Assembly (NCBI GenBank): GCA_030432635.1
Contig: JAUIMB010000015.1
Span: 22,789-86,788, forward strand
Reading direction: 5' to 3'
Length of the DNA stretch: 64,000 nt
Origin: Bacteroidia bacterium
GTDB taxonomy: Bacteria > Bacteroidota > Bacteroidia > Flavobacteriales > Flavobacteriaceae
In this document: positions 46,345 through 55,167 of the stretch, piece by piece
Layout: the number at the start of each line of letters is the position of its first letter
Position numbering within the stretch: position 1 is the stretch's first letter
Translations under genes and position numbers: made by a program
Notes under the pieces: model-generated
Told to the model about the DNA's origin: nothing
Databases searched by the model: none
Seen by the model: only the letters and a program-made list of their open reading frames with translations

Positions 46345-46725
46345 ATGGCACACGCACATAAATTGGAAATATTAAGAGGTTTGATTAAGTTCAAGTCAAA
46401 CACACAGAAAATTTGGGGTGTTTTGATCTTATTATCTATCGTTACTGCAGTAGAAGTAATCTTAGGTATCTACAAACCAGAAATGTTAATGGCCAAGGTC
46501 ATCGGCATGAAACTGCTTAACTGGATATTCATAATTCTAACCATCGTTAAGGCGTATTATATTACATGGGACTTCATGCACATGAGAGATGAAACTAAAG
46601 CCTTGCGTCGTATGGTGGTGTGGACTGCAGTTTTCCTTATTTGTTATTTGGTATTTATCCTATTGCAGGAAGGTGGTTATGTTGAAAGCGTTTATGCAAG
46701 GGAATTCATAAAACGTGATTTTTAA
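46345..46725 (+). CDS. Cytochrome c oxidase subunit IV family protein
   Basis: 126 residues with three helices (about 25-45, 52-73, 92-113). IWGVLILLSIVTAVEVILGIYKP and the YYITWDFMHMRDETKALRR loop are typical of the bacterial CtaF/CyoD-like subunit IV of the oxidase in Bacteroidota. Small accessory membrane subunit, last gene of the oxidase transcript, which ends at the terminator 28 bases downstream. Confidence 0.88.
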   Translation: MAHAHKLEILRGLIKFKSNTQKIWGVLILLSIVTAVEVILGIYKPEMLMAKVIGMKLLNWIFIILTIVKAYYITWDFMHMRDETKALRRMVVWTAVFLICYLVFILLQEGGYVESVYAREFIKRDF

Positions 46726-46752
46726 GAGTTTCTTATCACGATAAAGTATATG

Positions 46753-46782
46753 AAAAGACGGTTTTATTGAACCGTCTTTTTT
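46753..46782 (+). terminator. Intrinsic terminator of the ctaB-cox transcript
   Basis: AAAAGACGGTT (46753-46763), loop TTATTG, AACCGTCTTTT (46770-46780), then T residues. Perfect 11-bp stem. Confidence 0.9.
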
Positions 46783-46789
46783 ATTTTTG
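46782..46789 (+). promoter_or_regulatory. -7 element of the oxidase assembly genes
   Basis: TATTTTTG directly after the terminator stem and 26 bases before the ATG at 46816. No TTG at the right distance. Confidence 0.4.
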
Positions 46790-46815
46790 CAAAACAAATC
46801 TAAAAATGTGATCCA

Positions 46816-47529
46816 ATGAACAAAATGCCTTTAAAGACAGTACTTGTACTTTGTGTTTTGTTCTTTTTACCAGTGTTTTTTCTGTTGATGTTATACCCTT
46901 CAACCCATAATTACAATCCGTTGGATGTGGTCGAAGATCAGGTGGGCGAGTTGAGTGTCTTTAACTCAAATTCTGAAACCCAAGTTCAGCTTAATGATCA
47001 CATTAGCATTCTTGGTTTCCTCGGAAATGAGCCTGTTCAAAATGCGATTGCTGCGTCTAATCTGAAAGAGTTGGTTTACGATAAATTCAAGGGATTTAAG
47101 ACGTTTCAAATAGTTATCGTGTTGCCTAAAGGTTCAGAAGCTAAGGCAGCACAACTTCAGAAGGAAATCAATAACTATGACGATATGCGATTTTGGCATT
47201 ATGTGTTCGGTGAGCCTAATGATATCAAAAGCCTCTTTAATAGTCTCAAATCTGAAGAATCGCTTGATGATAACTTGTTTACAGATCACATTTTTATAGT
47301 GGACAAGGAGTTGAAACAACGAGGACGACTAGATGATCGGGAAGATAATGAAAAGGAAAGCGGGACAATTGTTTATCCTTTGTATTCATATGATTGTATT
47401 GAAGTTGCAGAAATAAAGAACAAAATGAGTGATGATCTCCGAATTTTATTTACCGAATATCGCCAAAAGCGCAAAGGGACATTTGATTCATCATCGCGTC
47501 GTGCAGACGATTTAAAAGAGATAAATTAG
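46816..47529 (+). CDS. Membrane-anchored thioredoxin-like protein of unknown function
   Basis: 237 residues. One N-terminal transmembrane helix (about 8-27) and a periplasmic domain (about 50-215) whose pattern ISILGFLGNEPVQNA, FQIVIVLPKGSE and DHIFIVDKELKQRGR is thioredoxin/SCO-like, but it has no CxxxC pair. Position immediately before the SCO gene (3-base gap) and after the oxidase subunits suggests a role in oxidase assembly or copper delivery as a redox-inactive partner. That role is inference; the protein is a conserved flavobacterial gene in this place, as far as I recall. Confidence 0.65.
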   Translation: MNKMPLKTVLVLCVLFFLPVFFLLMLYPSTHNYNPLDVVEDQVGELSVFNSNSETQVQLNDHISILGFLGNEPVQNAIAASNLKELVYDKFKGFKTFQIVIVLPKGSEAKAAQLQKEINNYDDMRFWHYVFGEPNDIKSLFNSLKSEESLDDNLFTDHIFIVDKELKQRGRLDDREDNEKESGTIVYPLYSYDCIEVAEIKNKMSDDLRILFTEYRQKRKGTFDSSSRRADDLKEIN

Positions 47530-47532
47530 GTT

Positions 47533-48297
47533 ATGGGTACTAAAAAGACAAATTATTCATTCATAGGAATTGCTTTTATTTTATTGGTTTTTGGAATCAT
47601 ATTTATTCCAAGGATTGTGGATAGAATCAAAGGTGATGATATTTCGCGTACCAAAGGACGAAGTCAAAATGTGACCAATGCAAATGGAACACAAATCTCT
47701 GATTTGATGTTTTTGGAAATTAATGGTACCCCAAAAAAAGTACCGCAGTTTTCATTCGTAAATCAACATGGTGATACCATAACCAATAGGGATTATGAAG
47801 GGAAAGTGTATGTTGTCGAATTCTTTTTTACAACATGTCCAACAATTTGCCCTCGAATGAACCGTAACTTGGTCCAAATACAGAATACCTTTTCTGATGC
47901 TGAGGATTTTGGAGTGGCATCTTTCACCATAAATCCAAAGTATGATACTCAAGAAGTTTTAAAGGCCTATGCCGAAAGGTATGGTGTTACCAATCCAAAT
48001 TGGCATCTAATGACTGGAGATCAGGAAGCAATCTATGCCCTGGCAAATATTGGTTTCAACATCTATGCAGGAGAAAATCCCAATGTTGATGGTGGTTTTG
48101 AGCATTCTGGAAATTTTGCATTAATCGATAAAAACGGTTTTATGCGCTCAAGAAAAGATGCCTTTGGTAATCCTAAGATATTTTATAAAGGCATTATCAG
48201 TGAGGAAGAACAAACTGATGAAGATGGTGAAACCCAGGAAATTAGTATGCTTAAGGAAGATATTGCAAAATTATTAAAAGAGAATTATTTAAAATGA
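47533..48297 (+). CDS. SCO family copper chaperone
   Basis: 254 residues. N-terminal helix (about 8-27), then a thioredoxin-fold domain with the SCO copper site: C102 and C106 in TTCPTICPRMN and H191 in GGFEHSGNFALID. SCO proteins deliver copper to, or reduce the cysteines of, the CuA centre of oxidase subunit II, encoded here by coxB. The C-terminal extension (residues 215-254) is acidic. Overlaps the next gene by 4 bases (ATGA). Confidence 0.94.
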   Translation: MGTKKTNYSFIGIAFILLVFGIIFIPRIVDRIKGDDISRTKGRSQNVTNANGTQISDLMFLEINGTPKKVPQFSFVNQHGDTITNRDYEGKVYVVEFFFTTCPTICPRMNRNLVQIQNTFSDAEDFGVASFTINPKYDTQEVLKAYAERYGVTNPNWHLMTGDQEAIYALANIGFNIYAGENPNVDGGFEHSGNFALIDKNGFMRSRKDAFGNPKIFYKGIISEEEQTDEDGETQEISMLKEDIAKLLKENYLK

Positions 48298-48830
48298 GTC
48301 ACAGCACTAACACTTCAGTAGAAAAAAAATACAACACATGGATTGTTATACTTTCCATTGCCATCCCTTTAATTGTGGCTGCATTGTTTACGGTTAAGAT
48401 CCCAAATGTAGAACCCTTATCCTTTTTACCTCCAATATATGCAACGGTCAATGCGATAACAGCGTTGGTTTTGGCAATAGCATTATGGGCAATTAAAAAC
48501 AAGAAAACTAAGCTACATGAAAACCTAATGAAATTTGCCATTATGCTTTCAGTCGCTTTTTTGGCGATGTATGTGGCCTATCATATGACGAGCGATTCAA
48601 CTAAGTTTGGAGGAGAAGGCATCGTGAAGTACATCTACTACTTTGTGCTTATTACCCACATTTTATTGTCTATTGTAGTCATTCCGTTTGTTCTTGTTAC
48701 TTATGTGAGAGCGATCACCAATAATTTTGAACGCCATAAAAAAATAGCACGAATTACCTTCCCTTTGTGGTTGTACGTTGCTGTTTCGGGCGTGATTGTA
48801 TACCTTATGATTTCTCCTTATTATGTCTAA
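48294..48830 (+). CDS. DUF420 membrane protein
   Basis: 178 residues, five helices (about 15-35, 45-65, 78-98, 115-137, 150-172). The histidines in HENLMKFAIMLS, AYHMTSDS, THILLSIVVIP and ERHKKIARITFPLWLYVAVSGVIVY are the DUF420 (CtaM-like) pattern. CtaM-type proteins are needed for maturation of heme-copper oxidases in Firmicutes; here the SCO neighbour supports the same. Translationally coupled with SCO. Confidence 0.88.
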   Translation: MSHSTNTSVEKKYNTWIVILSIAIPLIVAALFTVKIPNVEPLSFLPPIYATVNAITALVLAIALWAIKNKKTKLHENLMKFAIMLSVAFLAMYVAYHMTSDSTKFGGEGIVKYIYYFVLITHILLSIVVIPFVLVTYVRAITNNFERHKKIARITFPLWLYVAVSGVIVYLMISPYYV

Positions 48831-48833
48831 GCG

Positions 48834-49049
48834 ATGAAACGAAAAGTTGTCTTTTTTCTAGTTTCTGGTTTCTTTTCTCTAAAAGTTAAGGCACAATGTG
48901 CCATGTGCCGAGCAGTACTTGAAAGTGAAGAAGGACAATCTACTGCTGAAGGTGTCAACGATGGAATTATGTACCTAATGAGTATTCCATACATTCTCGT
49001 TGCAGGAATAGGTTTGATTATTTATTGGAAGTTTTTCCGTAAGCGGTAA
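48834..49049 (+). CDS. Small CxxC membrane protein next to oxidase assembly genes
   Basis: 71 residues. Signal-like N-terminus (about 1-20, ending VKAQ) then CAMCRAVLESEEGQSTAEGVNDG and a C-terminal transmembrane helix (about 46-65) with positive end KFFRKR. The CxxC exposed to the periplasm and the position 3 bases after DUF420 suggest metal or redox work for the oxidase. I know it only as a conserved hypothetical in Bacteroidota. It is a genuine gene: proper spacing, signal and helix. Confidence 0.75.
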   Translation: MKRKVVFFLVSGFFSLKVKAQCAMCRAVLESEEGQSTAEGVNDGIMYLMSIPYILVAGIGLIIYWKFFRKR

Positions 49050-49161
49050 ACCCATAAAACACTTCACGACTGTAACATCCTGGGAAATTAGTCGTCTATA
49101 AATTATCAACCGAAACACAATTCTTAACAAATACTTAGCATAATCCGCATTAGGATTTAGT

Positions 49162-49169
49162 TAATTTTG
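49162..49169 (+). promoter_or_regulatory. -7 element of the efflux cluster
   Basis: TAATTTTG, 20 bases before the ABC ATPase ATG. Fits TAnnTTTG; -33 not clear. Confidence 0.4.
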
Positions 49170-49189
49170 TTAGAATAACCATCTACACT

Positions 49190-49891
49190 ATGATTCAGAT
49201 CAAGGATTTACATAAATCTTACCACATGGGAAGCAATTCGCTTCATGTCTTAAAAGGAATAAATTTTAATGTAAACGAAGGCGAACTGGTTTCAATTATG
49301 GGTTCGTCTGGTTCTGGAAAATCAACACTACTTAATATTCTTGGGATGTTAGACGAAGCCGACGAAGGGCAATACGTGCTTGATGGTGTTGGGATTAAAA
49401 ATCTCAACGAAAAAATAGCGGCAAAATACCGCAACGAATTTCTTGGGTTTATTTTTCAGTCGTTCAATCTCATCAACTATAAAAGTGCCTTGGATAATGT
49501 GTCTATGCCTTTATACTATAAGGGAATCAAACGAAAGGAACGCACTGAACGAGCCATGCACTACCTCGAAAAAGTAGGTCTTGCAGAGTGGTCTCACCAT
49601 TTACCAAGTGAGTTATCAGGTGGGCAAAAGCAACGTGTGGCTATTGCAAGAGCATTGGCAAGTGATCCCAAAGTGTTGTTGGCTGATGAGCCAACAGGAG
49701 CTTTGGATACCCAAACGTCTTATGAAGTGATGGAACTTATTCAAGGGATTAATGACGAAGGGAAAACCATCTTGGTAGTAACGCACGAGCATGACATCGC
49801 ACAAATGACCAAACGAATTGTAAATCTAAAGGATGGAGTGATTATCGACGATAGTACTGTAGAACAAGTAAGAGCTTCTCAACATGTTTGA
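49190..49891 (+). CDS. ABC transporter ATP-binding protein, MacB/LolD type
   Basis: 233 residues. Walker A GSSGSGKST (about 36-44), Q-loop FIFQSFNL, signature LSGGQKQR, Walker B VLLADEPTGALD and H-switch VVTHEHD, in the order of MacB/LolD/FtsE-type ATPases. It powers the two permeases downstream (the first overlaps by 8 bases). Together they form a tripartite export or lipoprotein/peptide-handling system with adaptor and TolC. Confidence 0.95.
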   Translation: MIQIKDLHKSYHMGSNSLHVLKGINFNVNEGELVSIMGSSGSGKSTLLNILGMLDEADEGQYVLDGVGIKNLNEKIAAKYRNEFLGFIFQSFNLINYKSALDNVSMPLYYKGIKRKERTERAMHYLEKVGLAEWSHHLPSELSGGQKQRVAIARALASDPKVLLADEPTGALDTQTSYEVMELIQGINDEGKTILVVTHEHDIAQMTKRIVNLKDGVIIDDSTVEQVRASQHV

Positions 49892-51128
49892 TTTAGAACG
49901 TTGGCAAGAAATATTCGAAACCCTCAATAAAAATAAGTTGAGGACCATCCTTACAGGACTTTCTGTGGCTTCAGGTATTTTTATTTTAGTGATTTTACTG
50001 GGATTTAGTAAAGGTCTGGAAAATGGTGTGAAGTCTCAATTCGAGCGCGACGCTACTAACCTTATTACCGTTTGGACTGGTGTGACCACAAAAGGCTATA
50101 AAGGTTTGAATCCTGGACGCTATATTCAAATGAAAAATGAAAACTTTGATTTCATTTCCCAGAAGTACAAACAAAATATTGAACATGAAACCGCATTGTT
50201 TTCAATTTGGGGAGCAGATATTTCCTATAAAAATGAGAGTGTAAGATACCAAGTTCGTGGAGCAATGCCAGGCCATCAATTTATTGAAAATGCCGGTATG
50301 GAAGTCGGAAGGTTTGTGAACGAGACCGATCTTGAGGAAACTAGAAAAGTAGCTGTTATTGGTCGAAAATTACGACAAGATTTATTTAAAAATGAAGATC
50401 CTATTGATAAGGAGATCAAAATCTACGGCATAAGTTTTAAGGTGGTAGGTGTTTTCATAGATCCAGGAGGTGAGCGTGAAGAACAGCAAGCTTATATTCC
50501 TCTATCCACATCACAGAAAGTGTTTGGAGCTGGTGATAACATCAGGAATATACTTGTGACCGTTAAAATGTCAGACGATTTTGATGAAGCAGTTCAGCTA
50601 TCCAACAACATGTCAGATGCCATCGAAAGTGAACTTAAACAAATGCATACCGTTGCTCCTGACGATACAAGCGCAGTAAGAGTATTTAACACCCTCGAGG
50701 AAGCTAAGAAAATTTATGGATTGATCGGTATGATTCAATCCGTGTTTTGGTTTATTGGCATTTTAACCATTATTGCTGGTGTTGTTGGTGTTGGTAATAT
50801 CATGCTCATTATTGTTAAAGAACGTACCAAGGAAATTGGGATTAGAAAGGCTTTGGGAGCCTTGCCAATTTCAATCATCGGAATGATTCTTCAAGAAGCG
50901 ATTTTCGTAACCATGTTCGCAGGTCTTTTTGGCTTGATTTTCGGCTTGGGACTACTTGAATTGGTCGGCCCTCAAATTCAGCATGATTTTATAAAATATC
51001 CTCAAGTGGATTTTAATATTGCTCTCAGTGCAGTGTTTGTGCTTGTTTTTGCAGGTGCCATTGCTGGTTTTTTTCCAGCTTATCGCGCTGCAAAAATTAA
51101 ACCCATTGAAGCCTTAAGAGACGAATAG
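49884..51128 (+). CDS. ABC transporter permease, MacB-PCD/FtsX type (first)
   Basis: 414 residues. N-terminal helix (about 22-40), large periplasmic MacB-PCD domain (about 45-275), then three helices (about 285-310, 335-365, 375-400) with the FtsX motif ERTKEIGIRKALGALP and the end FPAYRAAKIKPIEALRDE. MacB-like permeases act by mechanotransmission on periplasmic substrates. Paralogue of the next gene, which follows after 1 base. Confidence 0.94.
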   Translation: MFDLERWQEIFETLNKNKLRTILTGLSVASGIFILVILLGFSKGLENGVKSQFERDATNLITVWTGVTTKGYKGLNPGRYIQMKNENFDFISQKYKQNIEHETALFSIWGADISYKNESVRYQVRGAMPGHQFIENAGMEVGRFVNETDLEETRKVAVIGRKLRQDLFKNEDPIDKEIKIYGISFKVVGVFIDPGGEREEQQAYIPLSTSQKVFGAGDNIRNILVTVKMSDDFDEAVQLSNNMSDAIESELKQMHTVAPDDTSAVRVFNTLEEAKKIYGLIGMIQSVFWFIGILTIIAGVVGVGNIMLIIVKERTKEIGIRKALGALPISIIGMILQEAIFVTMFAGLFGLIFGLGLLELVGPQIQHDFIKYPQVDFNIALSAVFVLVFAGAIAGFFPAYRAAKIKPIEALRDE

Positions 51129-51129
51129 C

Positions 51130-52389
51130 ATGTTTAATAGAGAACGTTGGAATGAGATATTGGAGGCATTAAATGCCAATAAATTTAGAACAGCCTTAAC
51201 TGCTTTTGGTGTGGCCTGGGGAATTTTTGTGCTCGTTATTCTGTTAGCATTGACCAACGGACTCAAAAATGGCGTGACGGCCGATTTTGGTGATTTTGCA
51301 ACGAATTCAATGTTCATGTGGACTCAAGGAACATCTAAACCCTATAAAGGTTTGCCAAAAGGGCGTTACTTTAATTACAGAATTGACGATGTCGCTGCAA
51401 TAAAAAATCAAGTGCCAAATTTGAAATATGTATCACCAAGGAATCAATTAGGCGGATTTAGAGGTAATAATAATGTGATCAGAGGAACGAAAACAGGTGC
51501 TTTTGAAATTTATGGTGATTATCCCGAATATATAAATCAACAGCCAATGGACATCCTTCAAGGACGTTTCATAAGCTATTCTGACATCAATGAAAAGCGT
51601 AAGATATGTGTCATTGGAACAGGTGTTATAAAGGGCCTTTACGATAAAGATGAAGATTTACTTGGTACCTACATCAAAATCAATGGTGTTAATTTTATGG
51701 TTGTAGGCACCTTTAAGAACACTAATAGCCAAGGTGATAGTGAAGAGGAAGCAAATACGATTTATATTCCCTTTACGACATTCGGACAAGCATTCAATAG
51801 AGGAGATCGCGTGGGTTGGATGGCAATCACTGCTATCGATAATGTTCCAATCACAACGATCAAACAACAGGTATTTGATCTCATGAAATCAAGACATAAA
51901 GTACACCCAGAAGACGATAGAGCTATAGGTCATTTTGATTTGGCTGAAGAATTTGGGCGCATTAACGGTCTGTTTTCCATCTTGAGCATTGTTGGTTATT
52001 TTGTTGGAATACTTGTCCTTATGTCTGGAATAATAGGAATCAATAATATCATGCTTATCGTCGTAAAAGAACGTACTAAGGAAATTGGCATTCGACGTGC
52101 GTTGGGAGCTTCGCCTTGGACAATCAAGTCTCAAATACTGCAAGAAAGTATGGTATTGACAACATTGTCAGGAATGGTTGGAGTTATATTTGCTGCGTTA
52201 TTGATTTGGGGTTTAAATGCACTTTTAGATAGTTCAGGTCCCGTTGATAATTTCGCCAACCCAACGGTTGGTATGCAAGTAGTCATCATAGCATTGGTCA
52301 TCTTGATTGTTTCAGGTTTGGCCGCTGGTTTTATTCCGGCAAGTCGAGCAACAAAAATGAAACCTGTTGACGCCTTACGAATCGAATAG
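51130..52389 (+). CDS. ABC transporter permease, MacB-PCD/FtsX type (second)
   Basis: 419 residues, same architecture as its neighbour: FNRERWNEILEALNANKFRT start, N-terminal helix, periplasmic domain and three C-terminal helices with ERTKEIGIRRALGASP and FIPASRATKMKPVDALRIE. The similar beginnings and ends indicate duplication; the periplasmic domains differ, so the pair probably works as a heterodimer. A 119-bp gap to the adaptor holds a 13-codon open frame (52418-52459) that I do not call a gene. Confidence 0.94.
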   Translation: MFNRERWNEILEALNANKFRTALTAFGVAWGIFVLVILLALTNGLKNGVTADFGDFATNSMFMWTQGTSKPYKGLPKGRYFNYRIDDVAAIKNQVPNLKYVSPRNQLGGFRGNNNVIRGTKTGAFEIYGDYPEYINQQPMDILQGRFISYSDINEKRKICVIGTGVIKGLYDKDEDLLGTYIKINGVNFMVVGTFKNTNSQGDSEEEANTIYIPFTTFGQAFNRGDRVGWMAITAIDNVPITTIKQQVFDLMKSRHKVHPEDDRAIGHFDLAEEFGRINGLFSILSIVGYFVGILVLMSGIIGINNIMLIVVKERTKEIGIRRALGASPWTIKSQILQESMVLTTLSGMVGVIFAALLIWGLNALLDSSGPVDNFANPTVGMQVVIIALVILIVSGLAAGFIPASRATKMKPVDALRIE

Positions 52390-52508
52390 AATTAATACAA
52401 CATATAAAAATCAACTTATGAAACCACCCAAAATTATTTTTCTACGCTCTAAGGAATAGTATTAAGGGTGCTCCATTTTGCAACTAAAAAAACACTAAAT
52501 ATTAACAA

Positions 52509-53669
52509 ATGAAAAGAACAACAACAGTAATCATATTACTCGTAATTTTAATTGGTTTTATTGGATCGTTAACGTTTTTCTGGCTGAAAAACCAAGAAGA
52601 CCCAGTGACATATACCACTGAAGTGCCTTCAGAAGAAACCATTGTGGTAAAAACTGTAGCAACAGGAAGTATTGTTCCAAAGGAAGAGGTTTTAATTAAG
52701 CCTAATATTTCAGGTGTTGTTGAAGAGGTGTTTATCGAGGCAGGAGAGTATGTGAAACAAGGGGATTTGATTGCCCAAATTCGAGTAATTCCTAATGTTT
52801 CAAACTTAACAAGCGCAAAAAATAATATCGCTTCAAATAGAACAGCCTTACAAACCGCTGAAATCAACTACAAAACCCAAAAGGCCATTTATGATCGTCA
52901 AAAGGAGTTGTTTGAAAAAGGTGTTATTGCCGCTAATGAATTTGATCAAGTAAATAACACTTATTTACAGGCCAAACAACAGGTTGAACAAGCTAGAATA
53001 AACGTGACACAATCGCGTCAAAACTACGATATCATTAAAACAGGAACTACATCTGGTCTTGGTAATATTGCCCAAACCCAAGTTAGGGCAACTGTTGCTG
53101 GAATGGTTCTTGATGTGCCAGTTAAAGCTGGAAACCAGGTAATCGAAGCCAATAATTTTAATGAAGGAACGTCTATCGCTTCTCTTGCAGATGTGACTAA
53201 AATGATCTTTGAAGGAAAGGTTGATGAAAGTGAAGTTGGCAAGGTGAAAGAAGGATTGCCTCTCGAAATCACAGTAGGTGCCATTGAAGATCAAACCTTT
53301 GACGCAGTATTGGATTATATTGCACCTAAAGGTGTTGAAGAAAACGGTGCCATACAATTTGAAATTAAGGGCACACTCAAAAAAATGGACTCAACTTTTA
53401 TTCGAGCTGGATTGAGTGCCAATGCTTCTATTATTTTAGAAAAGGCAGAAAATGTCCTTGCCATCAAGGAGGCTTTGGTTCAGTATGATGAAGAAACAAA
53501 AAAACCTTACGTAGAAATTGAAGTTGGTGATCAAAAATTTGAACGTAAAGACCTAGAACTAGGCATTGGAGATGGCATTTTTGTTGAAGTGAAAAGTGGT
53601 ATCACAAAAGACGATAAAATAAAAGTTTGGAATCCAGTCCAAGGCGCTCAGCAATTTGCTGGACAATAA
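52509..53669 (+). CDS. Periplasmic adaptor (membrane fusion) protein, first
   Basis: 386 residues. N-terminal helix (about 7-27), lipoyl/barrel-sandwich domain split around an alpha-helical hairpin (about 90-170; NNTYLQAKQQVEQARINVTQ), then beta-barrel domains; EEVFIEAGEYVKQGDLIAQI and the following VKAGNQV-type half complete the lipoyl domain. HlyD/MacA family. It bridges the inner-membrane permeases with the TolC-like protein next door. Confidence 0.93.
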   Translation: MKRTTTVIILLVILIGFIGSLTFFWLKNQEDPVTYTTEVPSEETIVVKTVATGSIVPKEEVLIKPNISGVVEEVFIEAGEYVKQGDLIAQIRVIPNVSNLTSAKNNIASNRTALQTAEINYKTQKAIYDRQKELFEKGVIAANEFDQVNNTYLQAKQQVEQARINVTQSRQNYDIIKTGTTSGLGNIAQTQVRATVAGMVLDVPVKAGNQVIEANNFNEGTSIASLADVTKMIFEGKVDESEVGKVKEGLPLEITVGAIEDQTFDAVLDYIAPKGVEENGAIQFEIKGTLKKMDSTFIRAGLSANASIILEKAENVLAIKEALVQYDEETKKPYVEIEVGDQKFERKDLELGIGDGIFVEVKSGITKDDKIKVWNPVQGAQQFAGQ

Positions 53670-53721
53670 TTTTAACATTTGGTGTAACACATTAACAGTT
53701 ATAGAGACCTATTAGACAATC

Positions 53722-55164
53722 ATGAAAAAAATAATAAGTATAGCCCTTGTTTTAATAACAATCAGTTTACAAGCACAGAATAAGAAATGGACACTCATCG
53801 AATGTGTCCAATATGCTCTGGACAATAATATTTCAGTGAAGCAAAGTGAATTGGATGTAGATGCTACCGACTTAGAAAAGCTTACAGCTATGGGTAACTT
53901 CCTTCCAAGTTTAAACGCAGGTTCTGGTGTAAACGAAAACACAGGTTTAAGTTTCAACCCAATTACCAATAATGCACAAACAACGACCTTTTTGTCTGCT
54001 AATGGAAGTATAAATGTTGGTTATACCTTATTTGATGGTCTCCGAAACATTAGAACTTTACAGCGTGCTGAAATTTCGAGATTGGCTAGCCAGTATCGTT
54101 TGGATAAGATGAAGGATGATATTTCCTTATTTGTGGCTAATGGATACTTACAAGTTTTAATGAACAAAGCCAATCTAGAAGTCCTGAAATCACAAAATGT
54201 GGTTACTAAGGAGCAAATCCAGCGCACACAAGATTTGGTTGATGCTGGCTCATTGCCAAGAGGCGATTTGTTGGAAATTCAAGCTACTGATGCTAGTGAA
54301 CAACAGTCGATAATCAATGCTGAGAATACGGTTAGGATTTCTTTGATAAGCCTTGCTCAATTACTTTTGATCAAGGATTATGAATCTTTTGATATTGAAG
54401 ATGAAGGTTACGACCTTATTGATGGAGGTATTGCAGAGAAGGATATTTCTGAAATATTATCAAATGCTAAGGAGTCTCGTTCTGAAATAAAAATTGCTGA
54501 ACAAAATGTGGCTATGGCAGAAAAGGATCTTCAAATCGCTAGAGGGTCTTATTTTCCTACACTTTCAGCTTTTTTCGGATACAACACACGATATGCCGAT
54601 ACACCGTCTTTTACATCTGAAATCGATCCTAATAATCCATTTTCTACCCAACAAATTGGTGTGGTAGAAGCGACAGGTCAATCTGTTGTAGGTGAGTTTC
54701 CAAATACGATTACAAGAGAGGTTTCTGCCGATCCTTTTGTAGATCAATTGTATCAAAATGATGGTATAGGTTACGGACTTAGTTTAAATATTCCTATTTT
54801 TAATGGGTTTTCAACACGAGCAAATGTTAAGCGAAACAAAATAAACCTAGAACGAACTAAGTACCAACTGGAACAGGCAGAACTCGATTTGGAGTCTACG
54901 GTTTACCAAGCCTATGTGGATGCAAAAGGTGCATTGAAATCCTATGAGGCAGCCCAAACAGCCTTAGAGTCTCAACAGTTGGCTTATGATTATGCAAAGG
55001 AGCGTTATGATGTTGGCCTCACCAATGCTTTTGATTTCAGTCAGTCTAAACTTAGATTTGACAATGCTCAAATTGAGCTTAACCGTTCTAAATACGATTA
55101 CATTTTTAGGTTGAAGGTACTAGAGTTGTACTTTGGTATACCTGCGACCGAATTAAAGTTTTAA
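53722..55164 (+). CDS. TolC family outer membrane channel
   Basis: 480 residues. Signal peptide (about 1-19, ending LQAQ), then the duplicated TolC helical/beta repeat: WTLIECVQYALDNN opens the first half, and GLSLNIPIFNGFSTRANVKR with long heptad helices opens the second. The end LKVLELYFGIPATE is typical. Forms the outer membrane and periplasmic tunnel of the efflux system. Between the two adaptor genes. Confidence 0.94.
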   Translation: MKKIISIALVLITISLQAQNKKWTLIECVQYALDNNISVKQSELDVDATDLEKLTAMGNFLPSLNAGSGVNENTGLSFNPITNNAQTTTFLSANGSINVGYTLFDGLRNIRTLQRAEISRLASQYRLDKMKDDISLFVANGYLQVLMNKANLEVLKSQNVVTKEQIQRTQDLVDAGSLPRGDLLEIQATDASEQQSIINAENTVRISLISLAQLLLIKDYESFDIEDEGYDLIDGGIAEKDISEILSNAKESRSEIKIAEQNVAMAEKDLQIARGSYFPTLSAFFGYNTRYADTPSFTSEIDPNNPFSTQQIGVVEATGQSVVGEFPNTITREVSADPFVDQLYQNDGIGYGLSLNIPIFNGFSTRANVKRNKINLERTKYQLEQAELDLESTVYQAYVDAKGALKSYEAAQTALESQQLAYDYAKERYDVGLTNAFDFSQSKLRFDNAQIELNRSKYDYIFRLKVLELYFGIPATELKF

Positions 55165-55167
55165 ATC

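Noticed and set aside
52418..52459. 13-codon open frame upstream of the first adaptor, a possible leader peptide
   Set aside because: No attenuator hairpin or stalling motif around it; short ATG frames are expected by chance.
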